The notes beneath the pieces were generated by a model, which was given only the letters and a program-made list of their open reading frames with translations, ran no database searches and was not told where the DNA came from. A stretch of 64,000 nucleotides of DNA from Rhizobium favelukesii. GTDB taxonomy: Bacteria; Pseudomonadota; Alphaproteobacteria; Rhizobiales; Rhizobiaceae. The stretch spans positions 3,854,001-3,918,000 of the forward strand of contig NZ_HG916852.1 of NCBI RefSeq assembly GCF_000577275.2. The letters run 5' to 3'. Made by a program: the position numbers and the translations under genes. Below are positions 42,666 to 52,403 of the stretch, in pieces (positions within the stretch are counted from its first letter, which is position 1; each line of letters opens with the position of its first letter).

Positions 42666-43829
42666 TTACTCTGCAGCCCGTCGCTCGTGGTGCAATGCGA
42701 GATACTCGGCACTGCGCATTTCGAAAAGGCGCGAGACAGTGCGGTCGAATTCGAAGCCTTCGATACCACGCGCTTGTGTCAACAAATTTTCAGGCATCGC
42801 TGCAGCGGACACATAGAGCCGCACCGCGTGATCGTAAAGCGTATCAATCAGAATGATGAAGCGCTTGATCTGGTTTCGCTTATCAGGCCCCAGCAATGGT
42901 ACACGGTCGACGAAGATGGCGTCAAAGCGCTCGGCAACGGCGAGAAAGTCGGCCGCGCCCAATGGCCTTTCGCAGAGATCGGCAAATGAGAAGCGCGCCA
43001 GGCGATCGACTGCCAGCGGCACATGGATCGACCGCCCCCTCATCGGAATTTCCAGCGGCTGTGCCCTGCGGCCATGCAGTGCCTGCATCCAGGATGCATC
43101 CATGGCCATGTCGGTCCGGTCATCGAGCGGCGTCAGATAGACCGGCTGGCTGTCGAGCTTCTCCATCCGGTAGTCGGTCGGCGAGTCCAGGGTCACGATC
43201 TCGACGTGTTGCTTCAGAAGATCGACAAACGGCAGGAACAGGCTTCGATTGAGGCCGTCCTTGTAGAGATTGCCCGGCTCGACATTCGATGTCGCGACCA
43301 GCAGGCATCCGCGCCGGAAAAGTTCGGAGAAAAGCCGCGACAGGATCATCGCGTCGGCGATGTCAGTCACGGTGAACTCATCGAAGCAAAGCAGTTCGGC
43401 CTCGTCATAGAGCGCAGCAGCGACGACCGGAATAGGATCGGCCTGCTTGGTCTCGCCCTGCTTGAGCTTCAGTCGGTGCGCCGCGATGCGGTTGTGCACG
43501 TCGGTCATGAATTCATGAAAATGCGCGCGCCGCTTCTTCGCGCAGGGTGCCATTGCGAAGAACATGTCCATCAGCATCGTCTTGCCGCGGCCGACGCTGC
43601 CGTGAATGTAGAGCCCCTTGACCGATTCCGACGGCTTCTTCTTGTTGGCGAACAGCCAGCCGAGGGCGCTCGCCTTTGCCGCCGGCCGCCGCTGCTTCAA
43701 CCCCGACAGTACCCGATCCAGGCATTTGGCAACATGCATCTGGGCTGAATCGATTTGAAGCGCGCCCGAAGCCGTCAGCGACTTCAACTGCTCGCTGACG
43801 CTAAGCGTGTAGTCTGGCATGGGTTGCAT
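42666..43829 (-). CDS. zapE: Cell division protein ZapE (AFG1-like ATPase)
   Basis: 387 residues. Walker A is GSVGRGKTMLMDMFF near residue 80 and Walker B is LCFDEFTVTDIADAMIL. RRAHFHEFMTDVH and VATSNVEPGNLYKDGLNR are characteristic of the AFG1/ZapE family. In E. coli ZapE binds FtsZ during division under stress; the mitochondrial relative handles misfolded respiratory proteins. Here it lies just upstream of the mdh-suc genes. Two ATGs (43829 and 43820) are possible. Confidence 0.92.
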   Translation of the reverse strand: MQPMPDYTLSVSEQLKSLTASGALQIDSAQMHVAKCLDRVLSGLKQRRPAAKASALGWLFANKKKPSESVKGLYIHGSVGRGKTMLMDMFFAMAPCAKKRRAHFHEFMTDVHNRIAAHRLKLKQGETKQADPIPVVAAALYDEAELLCFDEFTVTDIADAMILSRLFSELFRRGCLLVATSNVEPGNLYKDGLNRSLFLPFVDLLKQHVEIVTLDSPTDYRMEKLDSQPVYLTPLDDRTDMAMDASWMQALHGRRAQPLEIPMRGRSIHVPLAVDRLARFSFADLCERPLGAADFLAVAERFDAIFVDRVPLLGPDKRNQIKRFIILIDTLYDHAVRLYVSAAAMPENLLTQARGIEGFEFDRTVSRLFEMRSAEYLALHHERRAAE

Positions 43830-43877
43830 AAAGGAGGTCCGCCTATGCAGGATCGGCGGCCTTCGCCGCCCAATCTT

Positions 43878-44390
43878 TTAACGGCTGAGGCTGATCGCCT
43901 GCCCGGTATTGGTCTGGCCGCTAAAGGCGTTGTCGGCAGTCTTGTAGACGCTGCCGATCTGGTTGCCGCTGCGGTCTTTCAGGATGACCTGCTTGCCCGT
44001 GACTTCCCAGGAGCCCATCGCCGTCAGTTCGCCGACGCAGCCGCGCGTACCGCCGCGCGAGCCGCTGCCGAGATTGGTAAGCGTCAGGAACATGTCGCAG
44101 GACCCGTTGACGCGCCAGCTGCCGACCATCGATTCCTTGGTGACATCCATCGCATTCGCAGCCATCGCGCCGGGCTGGCCACCGGCGACGGGCGCCGCAG
44201 TCGTCGGGGCAGCGGGGAACTGCGAAGAGCCGGAAGGCGGCGGAAGCTGCCCGCCCTGAACCGAGGGAACCGGCTGCGCTGTCAGCGGCGACGGGGCAGA
44301 ATAGCTTGCATCATTATATGCGGTGCGCTGGCAGCCAGCTAACGACAGAATAACCACGAGACCTGTCGCCATATGTCTGAACTGCATCAT
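43878..44390 (-). CDS. Omp19-like lipoprotein with AprI/Inh domain
   Basis: About 170 residues from the ATG at 44388-44390 (or the adjacent ATG at 44387), with AGGAG just upstream. A lipoprotein signal peptide ends in the lipobox LSLAGC. A proline-, serine- and alanine-rich linker follows, then a C-terminal domain with [46 protein letters not shown] and the end GQAISLSR. This closely follows Brucella Omp19, a protease-inhibitor-like outer-membrane lipoprotein. Confidence 0.85.
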   Translation of the reverse strand: MMQFRHMATGLVVILSLAGCQRTAYNDASYSAPSPLTAQPVPSVQGGQLPPPSGSSQFPAAPTTAAPVAGGQPGAMAANAMDVTKESMVGSWRVNGSCDMFLTLTNLGSGSRGGTRGCVGELTAMGSWEVTGKQVILKDRSGNQIGSVYKTADNAFSGQTNTGQAISLSR

Positions 44391-44571
44391 GATACTCCTG
44401 ATTTTTCCAGTATTGTCCTGAAGCTGCCGCTCAATCACGGCGGAATTATCTTGAAAGGCTGTATTGAATCAAGCCAGCGCGAGGAGAAATTGTGTCGATG
44501 TGGGAGCAACGCCGTAAAACCGAGACAAATTTGGCGCAATCCCGGGCAAATCAAGGTTTCGTGATCGGATA

Positions 44572-44596
44572 AAGAAAAGGGCCGCATCTGCGGCCC
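44572..44596 (-). terminator. Terminator of the sdh operon
   Basis: GGGCCGC-AGAT-GCGGCCC on the minus strand followed by TTTTCTTT, beginning 15 bases after the sdhB stop. Confidence 0.92.
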
Positions 44597-44610
44597 CCTT
44601 GCTGGATCGA

Positions 44611-45390
44611 TCAGACGCGACGCTCGACCATCATCTTTTTGATTTCGGCGATTGCCTTGGCCGGGTTCAGACCCTTCGGGCAGGTCTGCGCGCAGTTCAT
44701 GATCGTGTGGCAACGATAAAGGCGGAACGGATCCTCGAGATTGTCGAGGCGCTCGCCGGTCGCTTCGTCTCGGGAGTCGATCAGCCAGCGGTAAGCCTGC
44801 AAGAGAACGGCTGGGCCGAGGTAACGGTCACCGTTCCACCAGTAGCTCGGACAGGAGGTCGAGCAGCAGGCGCAGAGAATGCACTCGTAGAGGCCGTCGA
44901 GCTTCTGGCGATCCTCGTGGCTCTGCTTCCACTCCTTGGCCGGTGTCGGCGAGACTGTCTTCAGCCACGGCTCGATCGAGCGGTGCTGGGCGTAGAAGTT
45001 GGTCAGGTCGGGAACCAGGTCCTTGACGACAGGCAGATGCGGCAGCGGATAGATCTTTACCGCGCCCTGGATGTCGTCGAGGCCCTTGGTGCAGGCCAGC
45101 GTATTGGTGCCGTCGATGTTCATCGCGCAGGAACCGCAGATGCCCTCGCGACAGGAACGGCGTAGCGTCAGCGTCGGATCGATCTTGTTCTTGATGTATA
45201 GCAGGCCGTCGAGCACCATCGGGCCGCAATCGTCGACATCGATGTAGAAGGTGTCGATCGACGGGTTCTGGCCGTCATCCGGGCTCCAGCGGTAGACGCG
45301 GAATTCGCGGGTGTTCTTCGCACCTGCCGGCTTCGGCCACACCTTGCCTTCGCGCATCTGGGAATTCTTGGGAAGAGCGAGTTCAACCAT
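44611..45390 (-). CDS. sdhB: Succinate dehydrogenase iron-sulfur subunit
   Basis: 259 residues. Three iron-sulfur clusters are readable: [2Fe-2S] in [15 protein letters not shown] plus the later C of LACTKG, [4Fe-4S] in [13 protein letters not shown], and [3Fe-4S] in [17 protein letters not shown]. It carries electrons from SdhA to the quinone site on the cytoplasmic face of the inner membrane. Twelve bases after sdhA. Confidence 0.97.
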   Translation of the reverse strand: MVELALPKNSQMREGKVWPKPAGAKNTREFRVYRWSPDDGQNPSIDTFYIDVDDCGPMVLDGLLYIKNKIDPTLTLRRSCREGICGSCAMNIDGTNTLACTKGLDDIQGAVKIYPLPHLPVVKDLVPDLTNFYAQHRSIEPWLKTVSPTPAKEWKQSHEDRQKLDGLYECILCACCSTSCPSYWWNGDRYLGPAVLLQAYRWLIDSRDEATGERLDNLEDPFRLYRCHTIMNCAQTCPKGLNPAKAIAEIKKMMVERRV

Positions 45391-45402
45391 GTCCAGTTCC
45401 TC

Positions 45403-47244
45403 TTAGTACACGCGAGCCTTGGGCGCGATCTTCTTGGGATCGATGCCCTCTGCGATGAGCTCGGTGTGAACCGGGCGGTAGTCGAGCTTGACGTCGCCGG
45501 CGTCGTTGACCCAGGCGAGCGTGTGCTTGCGCCAGTTGACGTCGTCGCGCCCGGCGAATGCGCCTTCCGTGTAGTCTTCGCGTGCGTGGGAGCCGCGGCT
45601 TTCCTTGCGGGCCTCGGCGCCATAGATCGTGGTGATGGCGTTGGCCATCAGGTTCTGTAGCTCGAGCGTTTCCACGAGGTCGGAGTTCCAGATCATCGAG
45701 CGGTCGGTGACCTTGATATCACGCATTTCCTGCCAGATGGCCGAGATGCGTTTGCAGCCCGATTCCAGCGATTCCTGCGTGCGGAACACGGCAGCGTCTT
45801 CCTGCATGGCGCGTTGCATCTTCTCGCGCAGCACGGCCGTCGGCGTGCCGCCGCTGGCATGGCGAAGATCGTCAAAGCGATCCATGATCTTGTCGCAAGC
45901 GGCGACATTCAGATGCGGCACCGGTGCGGCACGGTCTATCACCTCGCCGGCGCGGATTGCCGCGGCGCGGCCGAAGACCACGAGGTCGATCAGCGAATTC
46001 GAACCGAGACGGTTGGCGCCATGCACCGAGGCGCAGCCGGCTTCGCCGACAGCCATCAGGCCGGGGATGATGCGTTCCGGATTGGCGCTGTCGGCGTTCA
46101 GCACTTCGCCCCAGTAGTTGGTCGGAATACCGCCCATGTTGTAATGGACCGTCGGCAGGACCGGGATCGGCTCGCGGGTGACGTCGACACCGGCGAAGAT
46201 CTTGGCGCTCTCGGAAATCCCCGGCAGGCGCTCGTGCAGAACGGCCGGATCGAGATGGTCGAGATGCAGGAAGATATGGTCCTTGGCCTTGCCGACACCG
46301 CGGCCTTCACGAATCTCCAAGGTCATGCAGCGCGAGACGACGTCGCGCGAGGCAAGGTCCTTGGCCGAAGGCGCATAGCGTTCCATGAAGCGTTCACCTT
46401 CGGAATTCACGAGGTAGCCGCCTTCGCCGCGCGCGCCTTCGGTGATGAGACAGCCCGAACCGTAGATGCCGGTCGGGTGGAACTGCACGAACTCCATGTC
46501 CTGCAGGGGCAAGCCGGCGCGGGCCACCATGCCGCCGCCGTCGCCGGTGCAGGTATGGGCAGACGTTGCCGAGAAATAGGCGCGGCCGTAACCGCCGGTC
46601 GCCAGCACCACCATCTTGGCGGCGAAGCGATGGATCGTGCCGTCATCGAGGCACCAGGCGACGACGCCGGTGCAGCGGCTGCCGTCTTCCGACATGATCA
46701 GGTCGAGCGCGAAATACTCGATGAAGAATTCCGCGTTGTTGCGCAGCGACTGGCCGTAGAGCGTGTGCAGGATGGCGTGGCCGGTACGGTCGGCAACGGC
46801 ACAGGTGCGCTGTACCGGCGGGCCTTCGCCGAAGTTCTGCATGTGGCCGCCGAACGGCCGCTGATAGATCTTGCCTTCCTCATTGCGCGAGAAGGGAACG
46901 CCGTAGTGCTCCAGCTCATAGACCGCCTTCGGCGCTTCCATGGTGAGATACTGCATGGCGTCGACGTCGCCGAGCCAGTCGGAGCCCTTGACGGTGTCGT
47001 AGAGATGCCACTGCCAGCTGTCGGGCGTCATGTTCTGCAGCGAGGCGGCGATCCCGCCCTGGGCTGCGACCGTGTGCGAGCGGGTCGGGAACACCTTGGT
47101 GATACAGGCCGTGCGGAAACCCTGTTCGGCCATGCCGAGCGTGGCGCGAAGGCCGGCGCCACCGGCGCCGACGACGATCACATCGTATGAGTGATCGACA
47201 TACTTGTAGGCCTTCCCATTCTGAGCGGGTGAAGTCGATGCCAT
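45403..47244 (-). CDS. sdhA: Succinate dehydrogenase flavoprotein subunit
   Basis: 613 residues. The FAD fold is [16 protein letters not shown], and the covalent flavin histidine is in [10 protein letters not shown]. The succinate-binding region includes [21 protein letters not shown] and the active-site arginine region [13 protein letters not shown]. The C-terminal domain holds [13 protein letters not shown]. It oxidises succinate to fumarate. Follows sdhD by 7 bases. Confidence 0.97.
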   Translation of the reverse strand: MASTSPAQNGKAYKYVDHSYDVIVVGAGGAGLRATLGMAEQGFRTACITKVFPTRSHTVAAQGGIAASLQNMTPDSWQWHLYDTVKGSDWLGDVDAMQYLTMEAPKAVYELEHYGVPFSRNEEGKIYQRPFGGHMQNFGEGPPVQRTCAVADRTGHAILHTLYGQSLRNNAEFFIEYFALDLIMSEDGSRCTGVVAWCLDDGTIHRFAAKMVVLATGGYGRAYFSATSAHTCTGDGGGMVARAGLPLQDMEFVQFHPTGIYGSGCLITEGARGEGGYLVNSEGERFMERYAPSAKDLASRDVVSRCMTLEIREGRGVGKAKDHIFLHLDHLDPAVLHERLPGISESAKIFAGVDVTREPIPVLPTVHYNMGGIPTNYWGEVLNADSANPERIIPGLMAVGEAGCASVHGANRLGSNSLIDLVVFGRAAAIRAGEVIDRAAPVPHLNVAACDKIMDRFDDLRHASGGTPTAVLREKMQRAMQEDAAVFRTQESLESGCKRISAIWQEMRDIKVTDRSMIWNSDLVETLELQNLMANAITTIYGAEARKESRGSHAREDYTEGAFAGRDDVNWRKHTLAWVNDAGDVKLDYRPVHTELIAEGIDPKKIAPKARVY

Positions 47245-47251
47245 GATACGG

Positions 47252-47632
47252 TTATCCTACGAATGCAATTTTCAGAATGGCGAAGAGACAGAACCCCGCC
47301 ATCAGGATCGAAAAGAAGGTGTTCAGCATCAGCAGGGCGAGCTTGGCGAATTCGCCATGCACGTAGTCCTCGATGATCACCTGCATGCCGAGACGCATAT
47401 GAATGGTGCCGGAAATGACCATCAGGCCCATGACGACCGCAACAAACGGGCTCGACAGCGCGTGAACCACGTCCGCGTAAGGCTCGCCAGCGTGAACGAT
47501 CATGAAAATGATAAAGAAGAGAAAGAGCGGCACATTGGCAACCGCAGTGACGCGCTGACGCCAGAAATGATCGGTGCCTTCCTTGGCCGAGCCAAGGCCG
47601 CGAACCTTACCCAGAGGGGTGCGCATATCCAT
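47252..47632 (-). CDS. sdhD: Succinate dehydrogenase membrane anchor subunit
   Basis: 126 residues with three membrane helices ([63 protein letters not shown]). The segment [16 protein letters not shown] carries the conserved heme-side histidine and the quinone-site tyrosine area. Lies 11 bases after sdhC. Confidence 0.92.
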   Translation of the reverse strand: MDMRTPLGKVRGLGSAKEGTDHFWRQRVTAVANVPLFLFFIIFMIVHAGEPYADVVHALSSPFVAVVMGLMVISGTIHMRLGMQVIIEDYVHGEFAKLALLMLNTFFSILMAGFCLFAILKIAFVG

Positions 47633-47643
47633 GAGAACAACCT

Positions 47644-48039
47644 TCAGAAGCGAATGAGGAAGCCGATCACCCAGACCAGCACGGTCAGACAGAGCGATAT
47701 GACGATCGAAGCCTGGGCCATCTTGGTCGAGACGTCCTTATCGAGGCCGTAGCCGAGATCCCAGACGAAGTGACGGAAGCCGCCGACCATGTGGTGCAGC
47801 AGTGCCCAAGTATAGCCGAGCAACACGAGCTTGCCGATGATGCTGCCGAGTATCCAGTTGACCCAATCATAATAGGCCTGGCCGGTTGCAGCTCCGATCA
47901 GCCACCAGGCGACCAGCAGCGTGCCGACATAAAGTGCGCCACCAGTAATGCGGTGGACGATCGACATGACCATCGTGGGGATAGGCTTGTAAATTTGCAA
48001 ATGCGGCGACAGGGGCCGTTTATTTGTGACATTCGCCAT
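47644..48039 (-). CDS. sdhC: Succinate dehydrogenase cytochrome b556 subunit
   Basis: 131 residues from the ATG at 48037-48039 (GAGG five bases upstream). [12 protein letters not shown] and [13 protein letters not shown] are the conserved N-terminal motifs; [17 protein letters not shown] holds the heme b ligand. Three membrane helices. First gene of sdhCDAB. Confidence 0.94.
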   Translation of the reverse strand: MANVTNKRPLSPHLQIYKPIPTMVMSIVHRITGGALYVGTLLVAWWLIGAATGQAYYDWVNWILGSIIGKLVLLGYTWALLHHMVGGFRHFVWDLGYGLDKDVSTKMAQASIVISLCLTVLVWVIGFLIRF

Positions 48040-48310
48040 CAGAACCTCGCGGCGTCTTCTCTGCGCTCCCGGATTTCGGAGCATTCAAGGCAACCACACG
48101 AATGACAAATTTGTTTGTGTGCGTCGCATCAATGGCGACGTTTAATCACGGAAGCCCCTAACGACAAGTATAATTGCACCCCCAATTTAATTTAATCGAT
48201 TTGCGTCTCTGGGTGGCGTGAACTGCGCTTGACGGCGCGGCGGCCCCGCTGCGCAAGCGGCATGGCCAGACGTCTTCTGGACAAGCGGCGGCTTTTGGCG
48301 CATTTTGCGG
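48040..48310. other. Divergent intergenic region upstream of sdhC
   Basis: About 310 bases lie between the sdhC start and the secreted-protein start. A perfect hairpin CGTCGC-N7-GCGACG sits at 48122-48140 and a short ACAAATTTGT palindrome at about 48101-48110, both in the likely sdh leader or promoter. No clear -35/-10 pair could be assigned, and no gene was found. Confidence 0.5.
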
Positions 48311-48329
48311 TTAACGCTTTGTTAACCAT
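48311..48329 (+). promoter_or_regulatory. CtrA-type binding site
   Basis: TTAA-CGCTTTG-TTAACCAT matches both the full alphaproteobacterial CtrA consensus TTAA-N7-TTAAC and the short form TTAACCAT. It ends 22 bases before the start of the secreted-protein gene. Confidence 0.7.
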
Positions 48330-48351
48330 CTCGTTTCCGGAGATCCGCACG

Positions 48352-48876
48352 ATGCTGAAGACCCTATCCATGCTCGTTTCTCTCGCGGCAGCGGCTCTGA
48401 TCGCGCTGCCGACCTCAGCAGGCGATTTCGGCCAGAATTCGTTCTCTCGCCACGGTGGCAAGCAATTCATGAGGCATCACGCGCCGACGATCGTCGGCCG
48501 ACCCTTTCGTGGATGGAACGATGGACGCGTCCGCTTCTCAGATGGATACGGCCGGTTCGGCCATCGTCCCGGTCGCGCGGCTCTGATCAAGCGCGCCTCA
48601 TGGCCGTATCGCGGCTACAATGGTTATAGCGGCTATGGCGGACGCAACGTCATCATCTTGGTTCAGCCGCAGCCAGGTGGAGGGGTCAGCGGCACCTATT
48701 CGGGATCGTCATACGTCTATGATGCCGACGGTGGGACCTATGTCGCCAGCAGCGGCTATGGCTTCCCTGCCCCGCAGCGAACCACCAACCTCGCGCCAAT
48801 GGCCAAGGTGATCAACGTCACCGCCAAGAGCAGCAGCTGTTCATACGAGGCTGGCGTCTGCGTTATCAGGCCATGA
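48352..48876 (+). CDS. Secreted glycine- and tyrosine-rich protein of unknown function
   Basis: 174 residues from the ATG at 48352 (GGAG nine bases upstream). A signal peptide is clear (LSMLVSLAAAALIALPTSAG). The mature protein is rich in Gly, Tyr, Arg and Ser with RGYNGYSGYGG and VSGTYSGSSYVYD stretches, then a C-terminal SSCSYEAGVCVIRP with a likely disulfide. No family recognised; rhizobial genomes hold many such small envelope proteins. A CtrA-type site lies directly upstream. Its 3' end overlaps the convergent methyltransferase by 11 bases. Confidence 0.75.
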   Translation: MLKTLSMLVSLAAAALIALPTSAGDFGQNSFSRHGGKQFMRHHAPTIVGRPFRGWNDGRVRFSDGYGRFGHRPGRAALIKRASWPYRGYNGYSGYGGRNVIILVQPQPGGGVSGTYSGSSYVYDADGGTYVASSGYGFPAPQRTTNLAPMAKVINVTAKSSSCSYEAGVCVIRP

Positions 48877-49546
48877 GGCGCCAAACGGTCGTTTTCTTCA
48901 CCTCGCTGTCTTCCAACGCCCGGGTAACGGGAACCTGATAGATTGCGCAGAATTCCAAGCGCTTCTTGGGAAGATAGGCGCGTCCCGGATCCCCAACGAG
49001 GACTGCGATACCCTGACGGCTGAGCGTCTCGAACCATGGAACGATCGCTGCCGCAAAGTCGCTGTCGTAGAAGACGTCGCCCGCGACCAACATATCCGCC
49101 TCGACCTTGTCGCCGATCAGATTAGCACCGGTAAAATCGACCTCGACCTGGTTCAGGCCGGCATTCAGTCGTACCGCGGTTTCGGCCCACGGGTCGATGT
49201 CGGCGGCAACGACCTTGGCCGCTCCCGCCATCTTTGCCGCAATCGCCACCAAGCCAGAACCTGTGGCGAAGTCGAGAACGCGCTTGCCGGCAACGATATG
49301 CGGATGATCAAGTATGTAGCGCGCCAGCCCCTGACCACCCGCCCAGGCGAAGGCCCAGAAGGGTGGCGGCAGACCGATCTCGGCAAGCTCCTCTTCCGTC
49401 TTCAGCCACAACTCATGCGCTTCGTCCGCTAGATGCAATCGAATTTCCGGCACATGCGGCGGCGCCATCGGGCTGGTGTTGGCGCGGATGAAGATCTCGG
49501 GATCGGTTTTCAACGGCGTCTCAACGCGGCGGATTATCGAGGCCAC
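48866..49546 (-). CDS. Class I methyltransferase, METTL20 (ETF-beta lysine methyltransferase)-like
   Basis: 226 residues. The SAM motif I is VLDFATGSGLVAIAA, motif II is VVAADIDPWA, and the downstream AGDVFYD motif is of the type that defines the METTL20 group. PPPFWAFAWAGGQGLARYIL is the usual upstream block. A METTL20 homologue from Agrobacterium has been shown to methylate the ETF beta subunit and ribosomal protein L7/L12, so protein lysine methylation is inferred. The start is GTG at 49544-49546, overlapping the EVE gene by 26 bases. Confidence 0.85.
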   Translation of the reverse strand: MASIIRRVETPLKTDPEIFIRANTSPMAPPHVPEIRLHLADEAHELWLKTEEELAEIGLPPPFWAFAWAGGQGLARYILDHPHIVAGKRVLDFATGSGLVAIAAKMAGAAKVVAADIDPWAETAVRLNAGLNQVEVDFTGANLIGDKVEADMLVAGDVFYDSDFAAAIVPWFETLSRQGIAVLVGDPGRAYLPKKRLEFCAIYQVPVTRALEDSEVKKTTVWRLMA

Positions 49547-49958
49547 CTAGCCGGCAAATCTCCAGATACTCATCGTCAGTCACCGGCTGGACCGAAAGCC
49601 GCATGGAGGTGACGAGCGACATCTTGGCAAACCTCTCGTTGGCCTTGATGTCCTTCAGCGAAACCGGTTTGGGAATGTCGCAGACGGCGCGAATGTCAAC
49701 GCAATCCCAGCGGTCGTCGCCTTTGGCTGTCGAGTCCGGATGCGACAAGACACACACCTCGACGATGCCCACGATCTCGAGACCTTCGTTGGAGTGATAG
49801 AAGAAGCCCTTGTCGCCAAGCTGCATCGCCCGCATGTTGTTGCGGGCGAGATAGTTGCGGACACCCGTCCACTCGATGCCCTTCTCGCCGGCCGCCTTTT
49901 GCTGCTCCCAGGACCAGGAAGCCGGTTCTGATTTGTAAAGCCAATGCGCCACGCTCAT
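49521..49958 (-). CDS. EVE domain protein
   Basis: 145 residues. The PUA-like EVE fold is evident: HWLYKSEPASWSW at the N terminus, GVRNYLARNNMRAMQLGDKGFFYHSN in the core, and GIVEV with WDCVDI later. EVE domains bind modified bases in nucleic acids. Start at the ATG (49956-49958), which overlaps the stop of the YciI gene in ATGA; GGAGG lies almost adjacent to it. The target is unknown. Confidence 0.9.
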   Translation of the reverse strand: MSVAHWLYKSEPASWSWEQQKAAGEKGIEWTGVRNYLARNNMRAMQLGDKGFFYHSNEGLEIVGIVEVCVLSHPDSTAKGDDRWDCVDIRAVCDIPKPVSLKDIKANERFAKMSLVTSMRLSVQPVTDDEYLEICRLGGLDNPPR

Positions 49959-50248
49959 GCCTCCGGATTGTTGAAGACCCAATTGAAGGGCTTGATCTCG
50001 ACGCTCTCAAAAAGCCCGGCCCTCGTGTAGGGGTCGCTGTCCGCCAGCGCCTTGGCCGCTTCGATCGTATCGGCATGAATGATGACGAGGCTGCCGCATG
50101 GCTTGCCCTCACCGTCGAGAAACGGGCCGGCCATCTTCAACACGCCCTCAGCATTGAGCTTGTTGAGATGTTCCACGTGAGCGGGCCGGGCCTCCATGCG
50201 GACGCTGAGATGATCGGGCTTGTCCTTGCAGAGAAGAGCAAAGAGCAT
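49955..50248 (-). CDS. YciI family protein
   Basis: 97 residues of the ferredoxin-like YciI fold: MLFALLCKDKPDHLSVRMEARPAHVEHLNKL, GPFLDGEGKPCGSLVIIHAD and a C-terminal DPYTRAGLFESVEIKPFNWVF. The conserved histidine and aspartate of the family are present (RPAHVEHL, ADSDPY). Function not known in detail; relatives include dehalogenase-like enzymes. Ten bases after gpsA. Confidence 0.9.
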   Translation of the reverse strand: MLFALLCKDKPDHLSVRMEARPAHVEHLNKLNAEGVLKMAGPFLDGEGKPCGSLVIIHADTIEAAKALADSDPYTRAGLFESVEIKPFNWVFNNPEA

Positions 50249-50258
50249 ATCGAAACTC

Positions 50259-51242
50259 CTATTCTGTGGTAATCGGGCGCGTCATGAGCTGATCGATCGC
50301 CTCGGCAATGCCGAGCTTACCGTCGATGATAGCGGAAACGGCATCGGTGATCGGCATGCTAACAGCGAGCGACTGCGCCAGGCGCGATGCAACAGCGGCC
50401 GCAAAGGCGCCTTCGACGAGCTCGCCGTGGGCAGGATCGACTGTCTCGCCGCGGCCGAGTGCAATCCCGAAGCGCAGGTTGCGCGATTGGTGGCTGGTAG
50501 CGGTCAGCACCAGGTCGCCGAGGCCGGACAGCCCGCGCACGGTATCCGCCTGTCCACCTTTGGCGACGACGAAACGCGACATCTCGGCAAGCCCGCGTGC
50601 AATCAGCGCCGCACGCGCGGAGTCTCCAATGCCGGCCCCCTCGACAATGCCGCATGCAATCGCCAGAACATTCTTCAGTGCGCCGCCGAGCTGCACGCCG
50701 ACCCGGTCGGACGAGGCATAGAGCCGGAAAGTTCGACCGGAGATTGCATGTGCCAGCCTTTCGGCAACATCCATATCAGCCGCAGCAATCGCCATCGCCG
50801 TCGGCAATCCCTTGGCGATATCGGCGGCAAAGCCGGGTCCCGACAGGGCAGCAACCGCATGACCGGGTATTTCGCGCTCCAGCATGTCGGTCAGCAGATT
50901 GCCCGTCGCCCTCTCGATGCCCTTGGCGCAGGTCACGACGATGGCACTGCTCCCCAAATAGGGTCGGTACTGTCTTGCGGCATCCGCCTGCGCCTGCGAG
51001 GGCATCGCGAAGAGCACGATATCGGCATCGCCGATCGCATCGGGTTCGGCGGAAAAGGCGAGAGACTCCGGCAACGCGATGCCCGGCAAGACCGCATCGT
51101 GCAAACGCTCAGCTTTCAGGTCCGCGATCAGTTCAGGATCCCGACCGACCAGCGTCACCGCGTTGCGCTCCGTCAGGGCGATCACCGCGGCAAGCGCGGT
51201 TCCAAAAGCACCAGCTCCGACGACGGCAATCTTTTCGCTCAT
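50259..51242 (-). CDS. gpsA: Glycerol-3-phosphate dehydrogenase [NAD(P)+]
   Basis: 327 residues; makes sn-glycerol 3-phosphate for phospholipids. Dinucleotide loop [39 protein letters not shown], the catalytic lysine in [13 protein letters not shown], and [19 protein letters not shown] are all present. The ATG overlaps the tsaD stop by four bases (ATGA). Confidence 0.95.
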   Translation of the reverse strand: MSEKIAVVGAGAFGTALAAVIALTERNAVTLVGRDPELIADLKAERLHDAVLPGIALPESLAFSAEPDAIGDADIVLFAMPSQAQADAARQYRPYLGSSAIVVTCAKGIERATGNLLTDMLEREIPGHAVAALSGPGFAADIAKGLPTAMAIAAADMDVAERLAHAISGRTFRLYASSDRVGVQLGGALKNVLAIACGIVEGAGIGDSARAALIARGLAEMSRFVVAKGGQADTVRGLSGLGDLVLTATSHQSRNLRFGIALGRGETVDPAHGELVEGAFAAAVASRLAQSLAVSMPITDAVSAIIDGKLGIAEAIDQLMTRPITTE

Positions 51243-52336
51243 GCTTTCGCTCCCCGTTTGCCGAAGCCAAGCAAGGTTTCGGCGTTGGAATCCAGCGGCC
51301 AGCGCGAGCGCGGCTGCACATCGAGGTCATCAGGCGCCACGCCTGTCGCCATCCGCTCCAGACCAGCCCAGGCAATCATCACGGCGTTGTCGGTGCACAG
51401 CCGCAGCGGCGGCGCGACGAAACGAAAGCCGTGCTTGCCGCAAAGCGACTGCAGCGTGCTGCGAACCTCCAGGTTGGCAGCCACACCGCCGGCCACCACG
51501 AGGGCCGGTCTGCCGTCGACATGAAGGGACTCGGACTTGAAACGCTCCAGCCCGCGGCCGATGCGATCCTTCAGCGTCCGTGAGATCGCCTTCTGGAATG
51601 AGGCGCAGATGTCCGCCACATCCTGCTCCGTCAACGGCGCGATTTCGGTCGCGGCCTGGCGCACGGCCGTCTTCAGGCCGGAAAACGAGAAGTTGAGCTT
51701 GGCCTCTCCCACCAGTGGCCGCGGAAAATTGAAGCGATCCGGGTTACCACTCTTGGCCGCGCGCTCGACCGCCGGCCCGCCGGGATAAGGCAGACTCAGC
51801 AGTTTCGCCGTCTTGTCGAAGGCTTCGCCGAGCGCGTCATCAATGGTCGTGCCCCAGCGCTCGTATTGCCCGACACCACGGACAAGAATAAGCTGCGTAT
51901 GGCCGCCAGAAACGAGCAGCATCAAGTATGGAAATGCGAGCCCATCCGTCAGCCGCGCTGTCAATGCATGCCCTTCAAGGTGATTGACGGCGTAGAGCGG
52001 CTTTCCGGAGGCCTTGGCAATCGCCTTTCCGGTCATGAGGCCGACGAGCAGACCGCCGATAAGGCCAGGCCCGGACGTTGCCGCGATGGCATCGATATCC
52101 GAGAGCGACACATTGGCACGTTTCAAGGCTTCGTCGATCAGCGTATCGAGTGCCTCGACATGGGCGCGAGCGGCGATCTCAGGCACAACGCCGCCATAGG
52201 CGCTGTGTTCCTCGAGTTGGCTCAGGACGACGTCGGAACGCACCGTCGGCCGCCCGTCGACGGCTCGCTCGACCACTGCCGCCGCAGTTTCGTCGCAGCT
52301 TGTTTCGATGCCGAGGATGCGTAGAAAGGGCGCCAT
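51239..52336 (-). CDS. tsaD: tRNA N6-adenosine threonylcarbamoyltransferase
   Basis: 365 residues; transfers threonylcarbamoyl to A37 of ANN-decoding tRNAs with TsaB and Tsa[16 protein letters not shown] starts the ASKHA fold, [14 protein letters not shown] and [12 protein letters not shown] supply the metal-binding histidines, and [23 protein letters not shown] follow. Start at the ATG 52334-52336. Heads the operon tsaD-gpsA-yciI-EVE-methyltransferase and diverges from hemC. Confidence 0.96.
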   Translation of the reverse strand: MAPFLRILGIETSCDETAAAVVERAVDGRPTVRSDVVLSQLEEHSAYGGVVPEIAARAHVEALDTLIDEALKRANVSLSDIDAIAATSGPGLIGGLLVGLMTGKAIAKASGKPLYAVNHLEGHALTARLTDGLAFPYLMLLVSGGHTQLILVRGVGQYERWGTTIDDALGEAFDKTAKLLSLPYPGGPAVERAAKSGNPDRFNFPRPLVGEAKLNFSFSGLKTAVRQAATEIAPLTEQDVADICASFQKAISRTLKDRIGRGLERFKSESLHVDGRPALVVAGGVAANLEVRSTLQSLCGKHGFRFVAPPLRLCTDNAVMIAWAGLERMATGVAPDDLDVQPRSRWPLDSNAETLLGFGKRGAKA

Positions 52337-52403
52337 GAAACCTGATCGTTGATTGCGATGGGTCTTAAACCTGTTTACGAGGAACTCCGGTAACAACGGA
52401 TCA

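Noticed and set aside
43847..43870. GGCGGC-CTTC-GCCGCC hairpin after the Omp19-like gene as a terminator
   Set aside because: No T tract on the minus strand where it would be needed; the T run is on the wrong side.
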